Shown here: in pieces, positions 38,630 through 47,044 of the stretch
Layout: the number at the start of each line of letters is the position of its first letter
Numbering within the stretch: the first letter of the stretch is position 1
DNA from: Rhizomicrobium sp.
GTDB lineage: Bacteria > Pseudomonadota > Alphaproteobacteria > Micropepsales > Micropepsaceae
Assembly (NCBI GenBank): GCA_031291635.1
Contig: JARLIR010000008.1
Location: 1 to 64,000 of the forward strand
DNA length: 64,000 nucleotides
Direction of reading: 5' to 3'
Position numbers and translations under genes: made by a program
Notes under the pieces: model-generated
What the model was told of the DNA's origin: nothing
Databases searched by the model: none
The model's input: only the letters and a program-made list of their open reading frames with translations

Positions 38630-39630
38630 TGCCCGCCACGCAGCAGATGCATGACATAGGCGCGCAAGCGGCCGTAATTGTCGGGCTTGAGCGGGCCTAA
38701 CAATCCGTGTTCCTGCGGCGGCAAATGGCGCAAAGGGTGGCCTTCGCTGCGAAAGACATAGTGATCGAACCACGCCTTCCAAGCGGTCCGCTCGGCGGGT
38801 GGGCGCTCGGCAATAGCAATCAGCGCCAGCAACATGGCGGTGTAAGGCGCATCCGGACCGCTGCGAAACGCGTCCCACCAATAATTGACCAGGCAATTGA
38901 AGGGCGCCGTGCCTTCGACTTGGTGCCACCAAAGCTTGGGCAGAAAGATTGCATCGCCTGGGCCAAGCTCGGCGATCAGGGCCGAGTCGCGCAATGGCTC
39001 GAACAGCGGAAATCTTTCGGCATCTGGTGCCGAGGAGGCGGCGAGGCTGACCGGCTGGCCCGCCATGGTGCGGTCGATCGGGCCGATATAAAGTTTTCCG
39101 ATCAACTCCGGTGGATAGAGCGTGAAGCGCCGCGTTCCGGCCGTAACACAAGCAATGTTCTCCATGGCATCGTAATGACTGGAGACATTGGAGGCGTGGC
39201 CGATCCAGATCCGCGGGTTCACCCCCTCTAACAAAGGCATGGTATTGGCAGCGGTGAACCCCGGCAGGTAATCATCCACCGGTACCGACCCGGCATAGAC
39301 CGATGGCGCTCCGGGCGTCGCCAAATTTCCCACCACGGCTTTGACCGTCGCCGCAAAGCCCATCTGCTTGCGCTCGAAATTGAAAGCCCCAAAGCCCGAA
39401 TCGTAGAAGTATTTGCCGTGGATTTCCGGCGGGCCGACAAAGGCATCCATCGCCAAGCCGCGATCGAAGGCCAACACATAATCGCAGAAGGCTTGGGGCC
39501 CTTGGCGCCCGGCTTGCACCGCGGGCCAGTCCGCCACCTGGCCGCGCAAAATCAGCGGCTGGCAGCTTTCCAGAATGGCCTGGAATTCCTCAGGGCGGGC
39601 AGCTCCGCGCTCCGCCACGGGGCTGGTCAC
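38626..39630 (-). CDS. Cupin-like (JmjC / Cupin_8) domain protein
   Basis: QPLILRGQVADWPAV...IWIGHASNVSSHYDAMENIACVTAGTRRFTLYPPE...LGPGDAIFLPKLWWHQVEG. Confidence 0.88.
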   Translation of the reverse strand: MTSPVAERGAARPEEFQAILESCQPLILRGQVADWPAVQAGRQGPQAFCDYVLAFDRGLAMDAFVGPPEIHGKYFYDSGFGAFNFERKQMGFAATVKAVVGNLATPGAPSVYAGSVPVDDYLPGFTAANTMPLLEGVNPRIWIGHASNVSSHYDAMENIACVTAGTRRFTLYPPELIGKLYIGPIDRTMAGQPVSLAASSAPDAERFPLFEPLRDSALIAELGPGDAIFLPKLWWHQVEGTAPFNCLVNYWWDAFRSGPDAPYTAMLLALIAIAERPPAERTAWKAWFDHYVFRSEGHPLRHLPPQEHGLLGPLKPDNYGRLRAYVMHLLRGGH

Positions 39631-40313
39631 GAAAGCCCTGTCACGCCCTCAAGCAGGCGGCTGTTTTTCTTGTTCGCCAGGATCGACACCTGTTTCAGCG
39701 AAGCGGTCATCAAATAGATCAGCTCCAGATAACCACGGCGGAACAGGTTCAGCACCTCGGCATCAGGCAGTTCGCGCAAGGCTTCCCGATTGATGGTGTA
39801 AAGCCCGGCGAGGGAGCGCGCGCTGCCGTCATCAAAGCTCACCTTGATGTCGATGGGTTCGATCAGCTTGAGGCCGAGCAGTGTCTCGGTAAATATCCGC
39901 GTGCGTTCGATGCCCGGTACCAGATCGCGAAACAGCCCCAGCATGGATTTGAGATAGGCGGTGGGCTCGCCGGACGCCTCGAACAGGGCTTCGCCGCTTC
40001 CCACACTGGGCGAATCAAGATCGATGGCGAGCTCAGTGCCTGCCGCGAAAAACGGCCCACGCTGCAAATTGAGCGGGCGGTAGACTTTGGCGCCGTCCGC
40101 AGCGAAAAGGTTTTCCTCCAGGTCAAAGCCCAGCATCGCGCCGCAATAAAAGGTGCCGGTGTCGGCATCCTTGGAGAACAGGATCGGATAATGCAGCGCC
40201 AGATGCGAAAATTCGTTGACGATGACGCCGATGAAATTGCGCTTCTCGGCGCCTAAAGGCTGCACCCGCAAGCCGCGGTGTTCGGTGTTGTTCAGAACGA
40301 CGATGTTGGTCAC
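39627..40313 (-). CDS. SapC family protein
   Basis: NFIGVIVNEFSHLALHYPILFSKDADTGTFYCGAMLGFDLEENLF; 228 aa. Confidence 0.88.
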   Translation of the reverse strand: MTNIVVLNNTEHRGLRVQPLGAEKRNFIGVIVNEFSHLALHYPILFSKDADTGTFYCGAMLGFDLEENLFAADGAKVYRPLNLQRGPFFAAGTELAIDLDSPSVGSGEALFEASGEPTAYLKSMLGLFRDLVPGIERTRIFTETLLGLKLIEPIDIKVSFDDGSARSLAGLYTINREALRELPDAEVLNLFRRGYLELIYLMTASLKQVSILANKKNSRLLEGVTGLS

Positions 40314-40319
40314 GGGTCC

Positions 40320-41864
40320 TCAGATCGGCTGTAAGCCAAAGGTGCGAATCTTCTCCACCAGCGTACGGTTGCTGGGCAGTTCGGCGCGCATCCGCGCCGT
40401 CATCACGCTATTCTGGCGCATCAGTTGTGCCGCCAGCCGCGCCGTCGGCGCGGTTTCATCGACATCGATCTCCGTGCGGAAGCCCATGCCGTAGAGCACA
40501 TATTGATAGCTGGCGGCGGGGAACACTTCTTCCAGGCGATCGAATTCGTCGAAGAACCAGGGCGAGCGATAACGCCACACTTTCAACAGCTTCTGCAAAC
40601 GCTCAGGGATGCTGGCGGGGTCGGCATTGTCGATCCAGAACTGGCTGTCGGTGCGCTTGGTTAGGCAATAATGCAGCTTGAGGAAGTCAATGATGCGGCC
40701 CCAGCGATAGAGGGTCACCTCATTGAATCGGTCAGCCACGATATCCATCACCTCGCGATTGGCCGGCATCTGCTCGGCGATCAGCTTGGCCGACAATTCG
40801 CCCAGTACGATGGCCGAGGATTCCAGCGGCTCCAAAAAGCCCGCTGCCAGCCCCACCGCGACGCAGTTGTTCTTCCAGAAGGTGGCGCGATGGCCCGAAC
40901 GGATCGGAATCTTGCGCACCTTCAGATCTTTGATCTTGGGGCCGACATAAGCAGCGAGGGTTTCCTGCGCTTGTTCCTCGCTCATATAGCGGCTGGAATA
41001 GACATGGCCCACGCCGCGGCGGGAGGGCAGACCGATATCCCAGATCCAGCCCGCTTTCTGCGCGGTGGCATTGGTTTGGGACGCCATCGGGGCATCGGGG
41101 CGGTCATAGGGCACCTGCACCGCGAGCGCTGTGTCGGCGAAGAGCACATCGGAGCAATCCTTGAACGGCACGCCCAAGGTCTTGCCCAGAAGCAGCGAGG
41201 CAAAGCCGGTGCAGTCGACAAAGAGGTCGCCCGTCACTGTGCCCGCTTGCGCGGTTTGCAGGCTTTCGATGTCGCCGTTGTCTTTCTGCTTTACCGCGGT
41301 GACATCGGCTTGAATATGACGCACGCCCAACATCTTGGTGGCATGGCGCTCCAAGAATGGGGCGAATTTTCCGGCATCAAGGTGATAGGCGTAATTGGCG
41401 GCGCCTTCATATTCGGCGGTGGCAATGGTTTTGGGCGCCAGGCCGTCGTCGCACAGCGCGCCTTGTTCACACACCGCATCGCAGAAGCTGCGGCCGTCCT
41501 CAGCGGCCAGCCAATGCGGCACCAGATTCACCTCGTGGAAGCCTTGAGGCAGAACCAGCGGGTGATAATAGAAATCATTGTCTTCGCCAGTGGTCCAGCG
41601 CGCGAACTTGCCGCCTTGCTTGAACGAGGCATCGCATTCGCGGAAGAAATCGGTTTCCGAGACGCCGATCTTTTTCAGCGTGCTGCGGATTGTCGGCCAA
41701 GTGCCTTCGCCGACCCCGATGATCGCCACCGAAGGTGATTCGACCAGCGTGACGGAAAAGCTTCCAGCTTTAATGCGGGTCTGATGACGGGCGGCGATGA
41801 CGGAGGCTGCAAGCCAGCCTGCGGTGCCGCCGCCTACCACCACGATATCTTTGATTGGCTGCAT
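40320..41864 (-). CDS. Flavin-dependent tryptophan 7-halogenase-like protein (paralog B)
   Basis: IVVVGGGTAGWLAASVIA, IGVGEGTWPTI, ASFKQGGKFARW, GWIWDIGLPSRRGVGHVYSS, AGFLEPLESSAIVL; start trimmed to MQPIKD. Confidence 0.92.
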   Translation of the reverse strand: MQPIKDIVVVGGGTAGWLAASVIAARHQTRIKAGSFSVTLVESPSVAIIGVGEGTWPTIRSTLKKIGVSETDFFRECDASFKQGGKFARWTTGEDNDFYYHPLVLPQGFHEVNLVPHWLAAEDGRSFCDAVCEQGALCDDGLAPKTIATAEYEGAANYAYHLDAGKFAPFLERHATKMLGVRHIQADVTAVKQKDNGDIESLQTAQAGTVTGDLFVDCTGFASLLLGKTLGVPFKDCSDVLFADTALAVQVPYDRPDAPMASQTNATAQKAGWIWDIGLPSRRGVGHVYSSRYMSEEQAQETLAAYVGPKIKDLKVRKIPIRSGHRATFWKNNCVAVGLAAGFLEPLESSAIVLGELSAKLIAEQMPANREVMDIVADRFNEVTLYRWGRIIDFLKLHYCLTKRTDSQFWIDNADPASIPERLQKLLKVWRYRSPWFFDEFDRLEEVFPAASYQYVLYGMGFRTEIDVDETAPTARLAAQLMRQNSVMTARMRAELPSNRTLVEKIRTFGLQPI

Positions 41865-41897
41865 CGAGGTGCCCCGCTGATTGTTGACATCATAGTC

Positions 41898-41930
41898 AAA
41901 AAAAAGAGGGGCCGCCAAGGGCGACCCCTC
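41898..41930 (-). terminator. Rho-independent terminator between TonB receptor and halogenase B
   Basis: Minus strand: GAGGGGTCGCC-CTT-GGCGGCCCCTC followed by TTTTTTTT. Confidence 0.8.
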
Positions 41931-41947
41931 CCAGTACCGAGGGTATG

Positions 41948-44860
41948 CTAGAGTTTGAAGTGGGCGCCGATCTTAAACTTGCGGCCATAATCCACGACAT
42001 CCAGGAGCTGGTTCGAATAGCGCCCATGCGTGGAGTAGGTCGCATCGGTCAGATTGTTCGCCTCGAAGAACACCGTCACCTGGCTGGTAATGTCGTAGCT
42101 GGTGCTGAAGTCCAGGTTCCAGTTGGTATTCACGAAGGTCGGCTCGGTGCCGAACGCCGAACCGTTCTGGATTTGGCCGAAATGATCCAGATAGCTATCC
42201 TGCCAGTTGGCGGCCAAACGCGCCTGGAAGCCGTCTTTGTCGTAGAAGGCGACGGCGTTGAAGGAGTCCGACAGACCGGTGACCGAGAAGCCACTGACGC
42301 TGAGATCCGCGGGGTTATACGGCTTGTCGGTGCCGACGATGGTACCGTTGACCTGGTAACCGAAGCCCGAATCGCCAAAGACATGCTGCCAAGCCAGTTC
42401 GAGACCGTACACATTCGCCGCCGGGCCGTTGGCCGGCTTGGTGACGGTGTAGGGAACATCGACCGTGATACAAGGCGTGTAGGCGACCCCGGTGGCCGGG
42501 TTTTGGCATTCGGTACCGACAACGCCGTAATCGGCAGAGGCGGATTGGTTGACGATGAAGTTGTCCACCGACTTCAAGAAGACACCGGCCGACAGATAGG
42601 AGTTCTGGGCGTAGTACCACTGCGCGCTGACATCCACGTTGTCAGCCAGATAAGGCAACAGATTGGAGTTGCCGCCGCTGGTGGTGACAGTGCCGATACG
42701 CGAGCTGTTAACACTGGTAACGGGGTTGAGCTGGCTGATCGGCGGGCGCGTCAAGGAGCGCGAGGCGTCGAAGCGCAGATCGAGATCGTCCGTCACGGCC
42801 AGGGTCATATCGAAATTTGGTAGCAGGTATTGGTACTGATGCTGGGCCGAAATCGGAACAATGCCGCCCGCATAGTTGACCTGCCACGCGGTCTTATCGC
42901 TCGACTGCTGCGTGAAGGATTGAACGATTTGGCCGAGACCGGTGACGCTTTCATTGGTGATGTCGTAACGCGTGCCGACATTGACCTTCAACGGCAGGCC
43001 GCCGACCGTGGTTTTGAAATTGGCCTCCACATAACCGGTGTAGGTCTCTTCTTTTAAGACGTGGTAATTGCCCGGATTGAACGCCACCTGATAGGTGCCG
43101 CTGAAGGGCTGCCCGGCATGGGCAGGATCACTCGCACTGGCGCCTGCCGGCAAGGCGCAGCAATTGCCGGCACCTACGCCATGAAGGCTGTTCAGGTAGT
43201 TGAGGGTCGGCCAGGGATCGTACTGCAGAATCTGCGACGGCAGGTTGCCCGCGCCGCTCCAGCCATTGATGAAGTCCGAGGTGCTGAAGGTCTTGCTGAA
43301 GAAGTTCTGGGGCAGCGCGACACCGTTACCAGGGGTATTACCCGATGCCGGGCCGTAGCCAGCATAGGCCTGCCAGTTGTTGTTTTGAAAGCTGTCCCAG
43401 CTCGTCTCGTTCTTGTGCTCGGCAACATATTGGAAGCCGACTTTGAAACTGATGTTGTCTTCGGTCCAATTACCCTCAACCTTGGCTTGGTTGATGGTGT
43501 CGAGGTTCCAGCCCTGCGTCATCGGCAGCACATGCGAGCCGATAATGCCGTTGTTGATGAACTGGGCCTTGTTGTTGCCGGGGCCGTAATTGCTCGTGTA
43601 AGGCAGGCCATGGCCGTTGGGCAAAGTGATGCCGACGCTCGCGTTGTCCGAGCCATTGCCGTTGCCATAGCCGACGTCGACGTCGATACCAATTTCATGG
43701 CTCGGATTGGACCAACCTTCGGCGTGGTCATAGTCCAGCAAAATGGCGAACTTGTCGGTCAAGCTCCACTTCACATTGGCGCCGATGTCGTTGAACTGCA
43801 GGGTCTGGGGATTATATTGGCCCTGGAAGTCGGTCGGGGTGCCGGGCTGCACGAAATTCACCACAGTGCCATTGCTGTCGAGCTGTGTATTCTGCATGCC
43901 GGTGGTATTGAACCACACGCTGTAGCCGTACTGGGCTTGGTGGGTATGGTCGCGACTGAAGTTGTCGTTTAGCGTGACCTCGAAGGCATCGGTCGGGCGC
44001 CATTGCAGTACCAAACGGCCCTGCGTGCGCTCGACATTTTGTTGCTCGTGATAGATGCCGAAATCCTGGATGAACCAACTCGGCACGCCCACTTGCTCAG
44101 TGTTGACGCCACCGACGTTGTGATAGCCGCCTTTCGTGCCTTCCCAACCCTGGATGTTGATGTGGTTCATGCGGGTCTGGGTAGACGAATAAGACAAGTC
44201 CGCCAGAATACCGAAGGTGTCGTGCGCGAAAGTATCGCTGATGAGCAGGGCGCCGCTCGGGCTCCACTTGCCATCTTCCGGAGAAATCATGCCCGCGGCC
44301 GAACCAGCGATGACAAGGCCGGGATGATCGAAGGGTTTGGGAAATTTGACGTTGATCGTCGCGCCGATGGCACCGGAGGACAGCGAGGCGTCCGGCGACT
44401 TTAGGACATCGACCTGGCCGACGAAGTCGGGCGAGATCGAGCTGAAGTCGAAGGCGCGGTCGCCGGTGCCGGTGGCAACCTGACGGCCATCAAACAGGGT
44501 CTGGTTGAAGGTCGGGCCGAAGCCGCGCACCGTGACTTCGGTGGCTTCGCCGTTGGTCGACACGCCGCCCGTGCCGCCCATCGTGGAGGCAGCGCGGCTG
44601 ACGGTGACACCCGGGATGCGCATCATCGATTCGGCAAGGTTCACATCGGGGAATTTGCCGATGTCTTCCGAGCTGATGGCGTCCACCAAGCCCGACGATT
44701 CGCGCTTGACGTCCAGCGAGCGCTGCAAGGAGCCGCGCAGACCGGTGACAACCACTGTCTCCATGTCCTGCGCGGTCGCCGGCAGCGGCAGCAATGCGGC
44801 AATACAAGCCCCGCCCAACAAACTGCTGCGTAGCAGCGTAGCAAAAGTTCTATTTTTCAC
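41948..44860 (-). CDS. TonB-dependent receptor (Xanthomonas/Caulobacter carbohydrate-type)
   Basis: Signal peptide; ETVVVTGLRGSLQRSLDVKRESSGLVDAISSEDIGKFPDVNLAESMMRIPGVTVSR; C-terminal RYSNQLLDVVDYGRKFKIGAHFKL. Confidence 0.95.
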   Translation of the reverse strand: MKNRTFATLLRSSLLGGACIAALLPLPATAQDMETVVVTGLRGSLQRSLDVKRESSGLVDAISSEDIGKFPDVNLAESMMRIPGVTVSRAASTMGGTGGVSTNGEATEVTVRGFGPTFNQTLFDGRQVATGTGDRAFDFSSISPDFVGQVDVLKSPDASLSSGAIGATINVKFPKPFDHPGLVIAGSAAGMISPEDGKWSPSGALLISDTFAHDTFGILADLSYSSTQTRMNHINIQGWEGTKGGYHNVGGVNTEQVGVPSWFIQDFGIYHEQQNVERTQGRLVLQWRPTDAFEVTLNDNFSRDHTHQAQYGYSVWFNTTGMQNTQLDSNGTVVNFVQPGTPTDFQGQYNPQTLQFNDIGANVKWSLTDKFAILLDYDHAEGWSNPSHEIGIDVDVGYGNGNGSDNASVGITLPNGHGLPYTSNYGPGNNKAQFINNGIIGSHVLPMTQGWNLDTINQAKVEGNWTEDNISFKVGFQYVAEHKNETSWDSFQNNNWQAYAGYGPASGNTPGNGVALPQNFFSKTFSTSDFINGWSGAGNLPSQILQYDPWPTLNYLNSLHGVGAGNCCALPAGASASDPAHAGQPFSGTYQVAFNPGNYHVLKEETYTGYVEANFKTTVGGLPLKVNVGTRYDITNESVTGLGQIVQSFTQQSSDKTAWQVNYAGGIVPISAQHQYQYLLPNFDMTLAVTDDLDLRFDASRSLTRPPISQLNPVTSVNSSRIGTVTTSGGNSNLLPYLADNVDVSAQWYYAQNSYLSAGVFLKSVDNFIVNQSASADYGVVGTECQNPATGVAYTPCITVDVPYTVTKPANGPAANVYGLELAWQHVFGDSGFGYQVNGTIVGTDKPYNPADLSVSGFSVTGLSDSFNAVAFYDKDGFQARLAANWQDSYLDHFGQIQNGSAFGTEPTFVNTNWNLDFSTSYDITSQVTVFFEANNLTDATYSTHGRYSNQLLDVVDYGRKFKIGAHFKL

Positions 44861-44986
44861 GTGGTTCCCTCCTGCATGGCACTTTTTTGGCCATGATTAC
44901 GAATCCGATTAATCAGCACTCGCAACACATATTGCCGAGGGGGTGTTCCGCCTCGCCGTTACATGCCTGCTGCGGAAAACGGTTCC

Positions 44987-44998
44987 GACAGCGTTTTC
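44987..44998. promoter_or_regulatory. LacI-type operator-like site (GACAGCGTTTTC)
   Basis: Near-identical to site at 45281; near GGAAAACGGTTCC (44974-44986), upstream of TonB receptor 1. Confidence 0.4.
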
Positions 44999-45280
44999 AT
45001 ACCCTGGCTTTTTTTTGGTAAGCGCTGGCCCAGTAGAATGACCTAGCGCTGACCTCTTTTTTTCTACTCTGACGGTGGGAACGCTAACAAAGCAATTCCG
45101 GAGGCACAATATGGAATTATTATAATACCAATGCTTTTCCCACTAACCCGTTGCACTTTTACATCGAAATTTTCCGCGGTTTTCCTGGAAAAAATATAGA
45201 CACCGGTCCCAACTACCAGCTTTATTGTCGGACAAGAAGCGCGCTTGCCACAAGAAGATCAGAATGGCGCCAGTCTTTCT

Positions 45281-45292
45281 GACAGCGCTTTC
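45281..45292. promoter_or_regulatory. LacI-type operator-like site (GACAGCGCTTTC)
   Basis: Palindromic GAnAGCGCTnTC in the intergenic region upstream of lacI-type gene. Confidence 0.4.
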
Positions 45293-45551
45293 GAACTTCG
45301 CGCCCCTGTTGGAGTACCTATGTCGGTTACTAGGAATATACATAATTACTGTATGGGTATTGCCGCCCGGCCCGCGCTCATCCGGGCTCGGCAGTTCTTA
45401 GCATGGCGTGCCCAACTCGCGCGGCAGCGCGGGCCTCGCGCCGATCCCGTGTTCCGCATCGCCCAGCGAGCCCAGAGGCCTCTTTCTTTGGCGGCTTGCC
45501 CTCAAACAGCCTGACAGCGTAATCCCTTGCGAGAACAAGGACGCAGCGCCG

Positions 45552-46592
45552 ATGTCGACAATCAAAGATGTGGCCAAAAAGGCGGGGGTCGGGATCGGCA
45601 CCGTCTCACGGGTGATCACCGGCAAAGGCTTTGTCTCGGAGCAGACCGCCAAGCGGGTGCAAAAGGCTGTCGATGCTCTGGGCTATCGACCATCGCCGAC
45701 CGCGCGCAAACTGCAGGCTGGCAAGTCTCAAACCATCGGCGTTTTTCTGCCTGTCATCCGCGGCTCCTTTTACGCCCCGATCTTGCACAGCCTTTATACC
45801 GAACTGCAGGCGCGCGGACGGCATATGGTGGTGGCCTTCGGTCAGACCGTCACCAATGAAAGGCAGGAGGCGCTCGAAGGGGCGCAGTTTCTCATCGACC
45901 ATGGTTGTGACGGTCTCATTTTGATGGCCACGGCGCTGAAACTGCGTGATGTCGAAAATCTGATTGTCGAGCAACCGCGCTTGGCCCTGCTGAACAAGCA
46001 TTTCGATCGTTATGCAGAGATGTGTTTTGTGCCCGATCACGAAGCCGCTGGCGCAGCCGCGGCGCGCGCCCTTTGGCAATTGGGTCACCGCCGCTTCGCC
46101 ACCATCGAAGGCCCTGAGATCTCGGCGGATAACGTGCTGCGTATGCGTGGCTTCTACAAAGAACTGACGGCCCTGAGCGTCGATGTCGAGCGCATCCCGC
46201 GTTTCTATGGCGACTTCATGCCCAAAGGAGGCTGGGCCGGTGCGCGCGCCTTACTGGCGGGCAAGGTCCGTTTCACCGCCTTGTTCTGCGCCAATGACGA
46301 AATGGCTTTGGGCGCTTTGTCTTATCTTAGCCATGAGGGCGTGGCGGTGCCGGACGACATCTCGGTGATGGGTTATGACGGCTTGGATATCACCACCTAC
46401 ACCGTGCCGCCGCTCACCACCATCGGCGTGCCGTGGACCGAGATCGTCCTGAGCACCGTCAATTATCTGCTCAATTGCTGTTACGGCACCAAGCTGCCGG
46501 TCGAGCGCAATCCACCCGCCACCATTTTGTGGCGCGGTTCGGTGGCGGCGGTGGGGACAGCAAAGAAGGTCAAGCAGCAGCCGGCCTCCTGA
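45552..46592 (+). CDS. LacI family transcriptional regulator
   Basis: MSTIKDVAKKAGVGIGTVSRVITGKGFVSEQTAKRVQKAVDALGYRPSPTARKLQAGKSQTIGV; start trimmed. Confidence 0.95.
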   Translation: MSTIKDVAKKAGVGIGTVSRVITGKGFVSEQTAKRVQKAVDALGYRPSPTARKLQAGKSQTIGVFLPVIRGSFYAPILHSLYTELQARGRHMVVAFGQTVTNERQEALEGAQFLIDHGCDGLILMATALKLRDVENLIVEQPRLALLNKHFDRYAEMCFVPDHEAAGAAAARALWQLGHRRFATIEGPEISADNVLRMRGFYKELTALSVDVERIPRFYGDFMPKGGWAGARALLAGKVRFTALFCANDEMALGALSYLSHEGVAVPDDISVMGYDGLDITTYTVPPLTTIGVPWTEIVLSTVNYLLNCCYGTKLPVERNPPATILWRGSVAAVGTAKKVKQQPAS

Positions 46593-46815
46593 GTCGGGCC
46601 ATGGTGGCGGTCGCCCATTGCGCGCGCAGTGGGGCGCACCCGTCTCGATAGCAAACTGTCCGCAAACGGACCGATCCGATCGCGCGCCAGCGGTGCTTGT
46701 CACAAATCTCAGCGATCCTGCGTCTTAGCGACCAGTTTTGAGCGGTTCGCAATGGTATCGCTACCGTCACCTGCAACAACCCCCCTTTTTCTCCAAGCCC
46801 TGCGGCGCAAGACAT

Positions 46816-46827
46816 GGAAAGGTTTCC
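46816..46827. promoter_or_regulatory. LacI-type operator-like palindrome 1 upstream of TonB receptor 2
   Basis: GGAAAGGTTTCC inside TGGAAAggTTTCCA. Confidence 0.55.
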
Positions 46828-46916
46828 ACTTTTTCCGTTGAACCGCGTTCGCAGGGGCGGCAAATTTGGCTATTCCCTCCCTGTGTCGTCCAAACAACAG
46901 CGCCGCTGCGACGTGT

Positions 46917-46928
46917 GGAAACGCTTCC
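46917..46928. promoter_or_regulatory. LacI-type operator-like palindrome 2 upstream of TonB receptor 2
   Basis: GGAAACGCTTCC inside GTGGAAacgcTTCCAC, followed by TTGACT (46938) as possible -35. Confidence 0.65.
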
Positions 46929-47006
46929 ACTTTTCTGTTGACTTGGCGTGCAACTGGTTCGATTTCTGTCGTGGGGGCGAAACGAAAAAACTATCTGCAC
47001 CGCCCA

Positions 47007-47018
47007 GGAAACGTTTTC
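47007..47018. promoter_or_regulatory. LacI-type operator-like palindrome 3 upstream of TonB receptor 2
   Basis: GGAAACGTTTTC, 27 bp before the ATG. Confidence 0.55.
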
Positions 47019-47044
47019 ACGGAACAGGACAGGGGAGAAATAGC

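Noticed and set aside
38156-39151. 331-aa minus-strand ORF overlapping halogenase A and the cupin gene
   Set aside because: Out of frame with the supported cupin CDS and spans the convergent junction; translation not protein-like.
44861-45551. Possible small RNA or short ORFs in the AT-richer intergenic region before lacI
   Set aside because: No convincing hairpin-plus-T-run transcript unit or ORF with RBS found by eye; kept only the operator-like sites.
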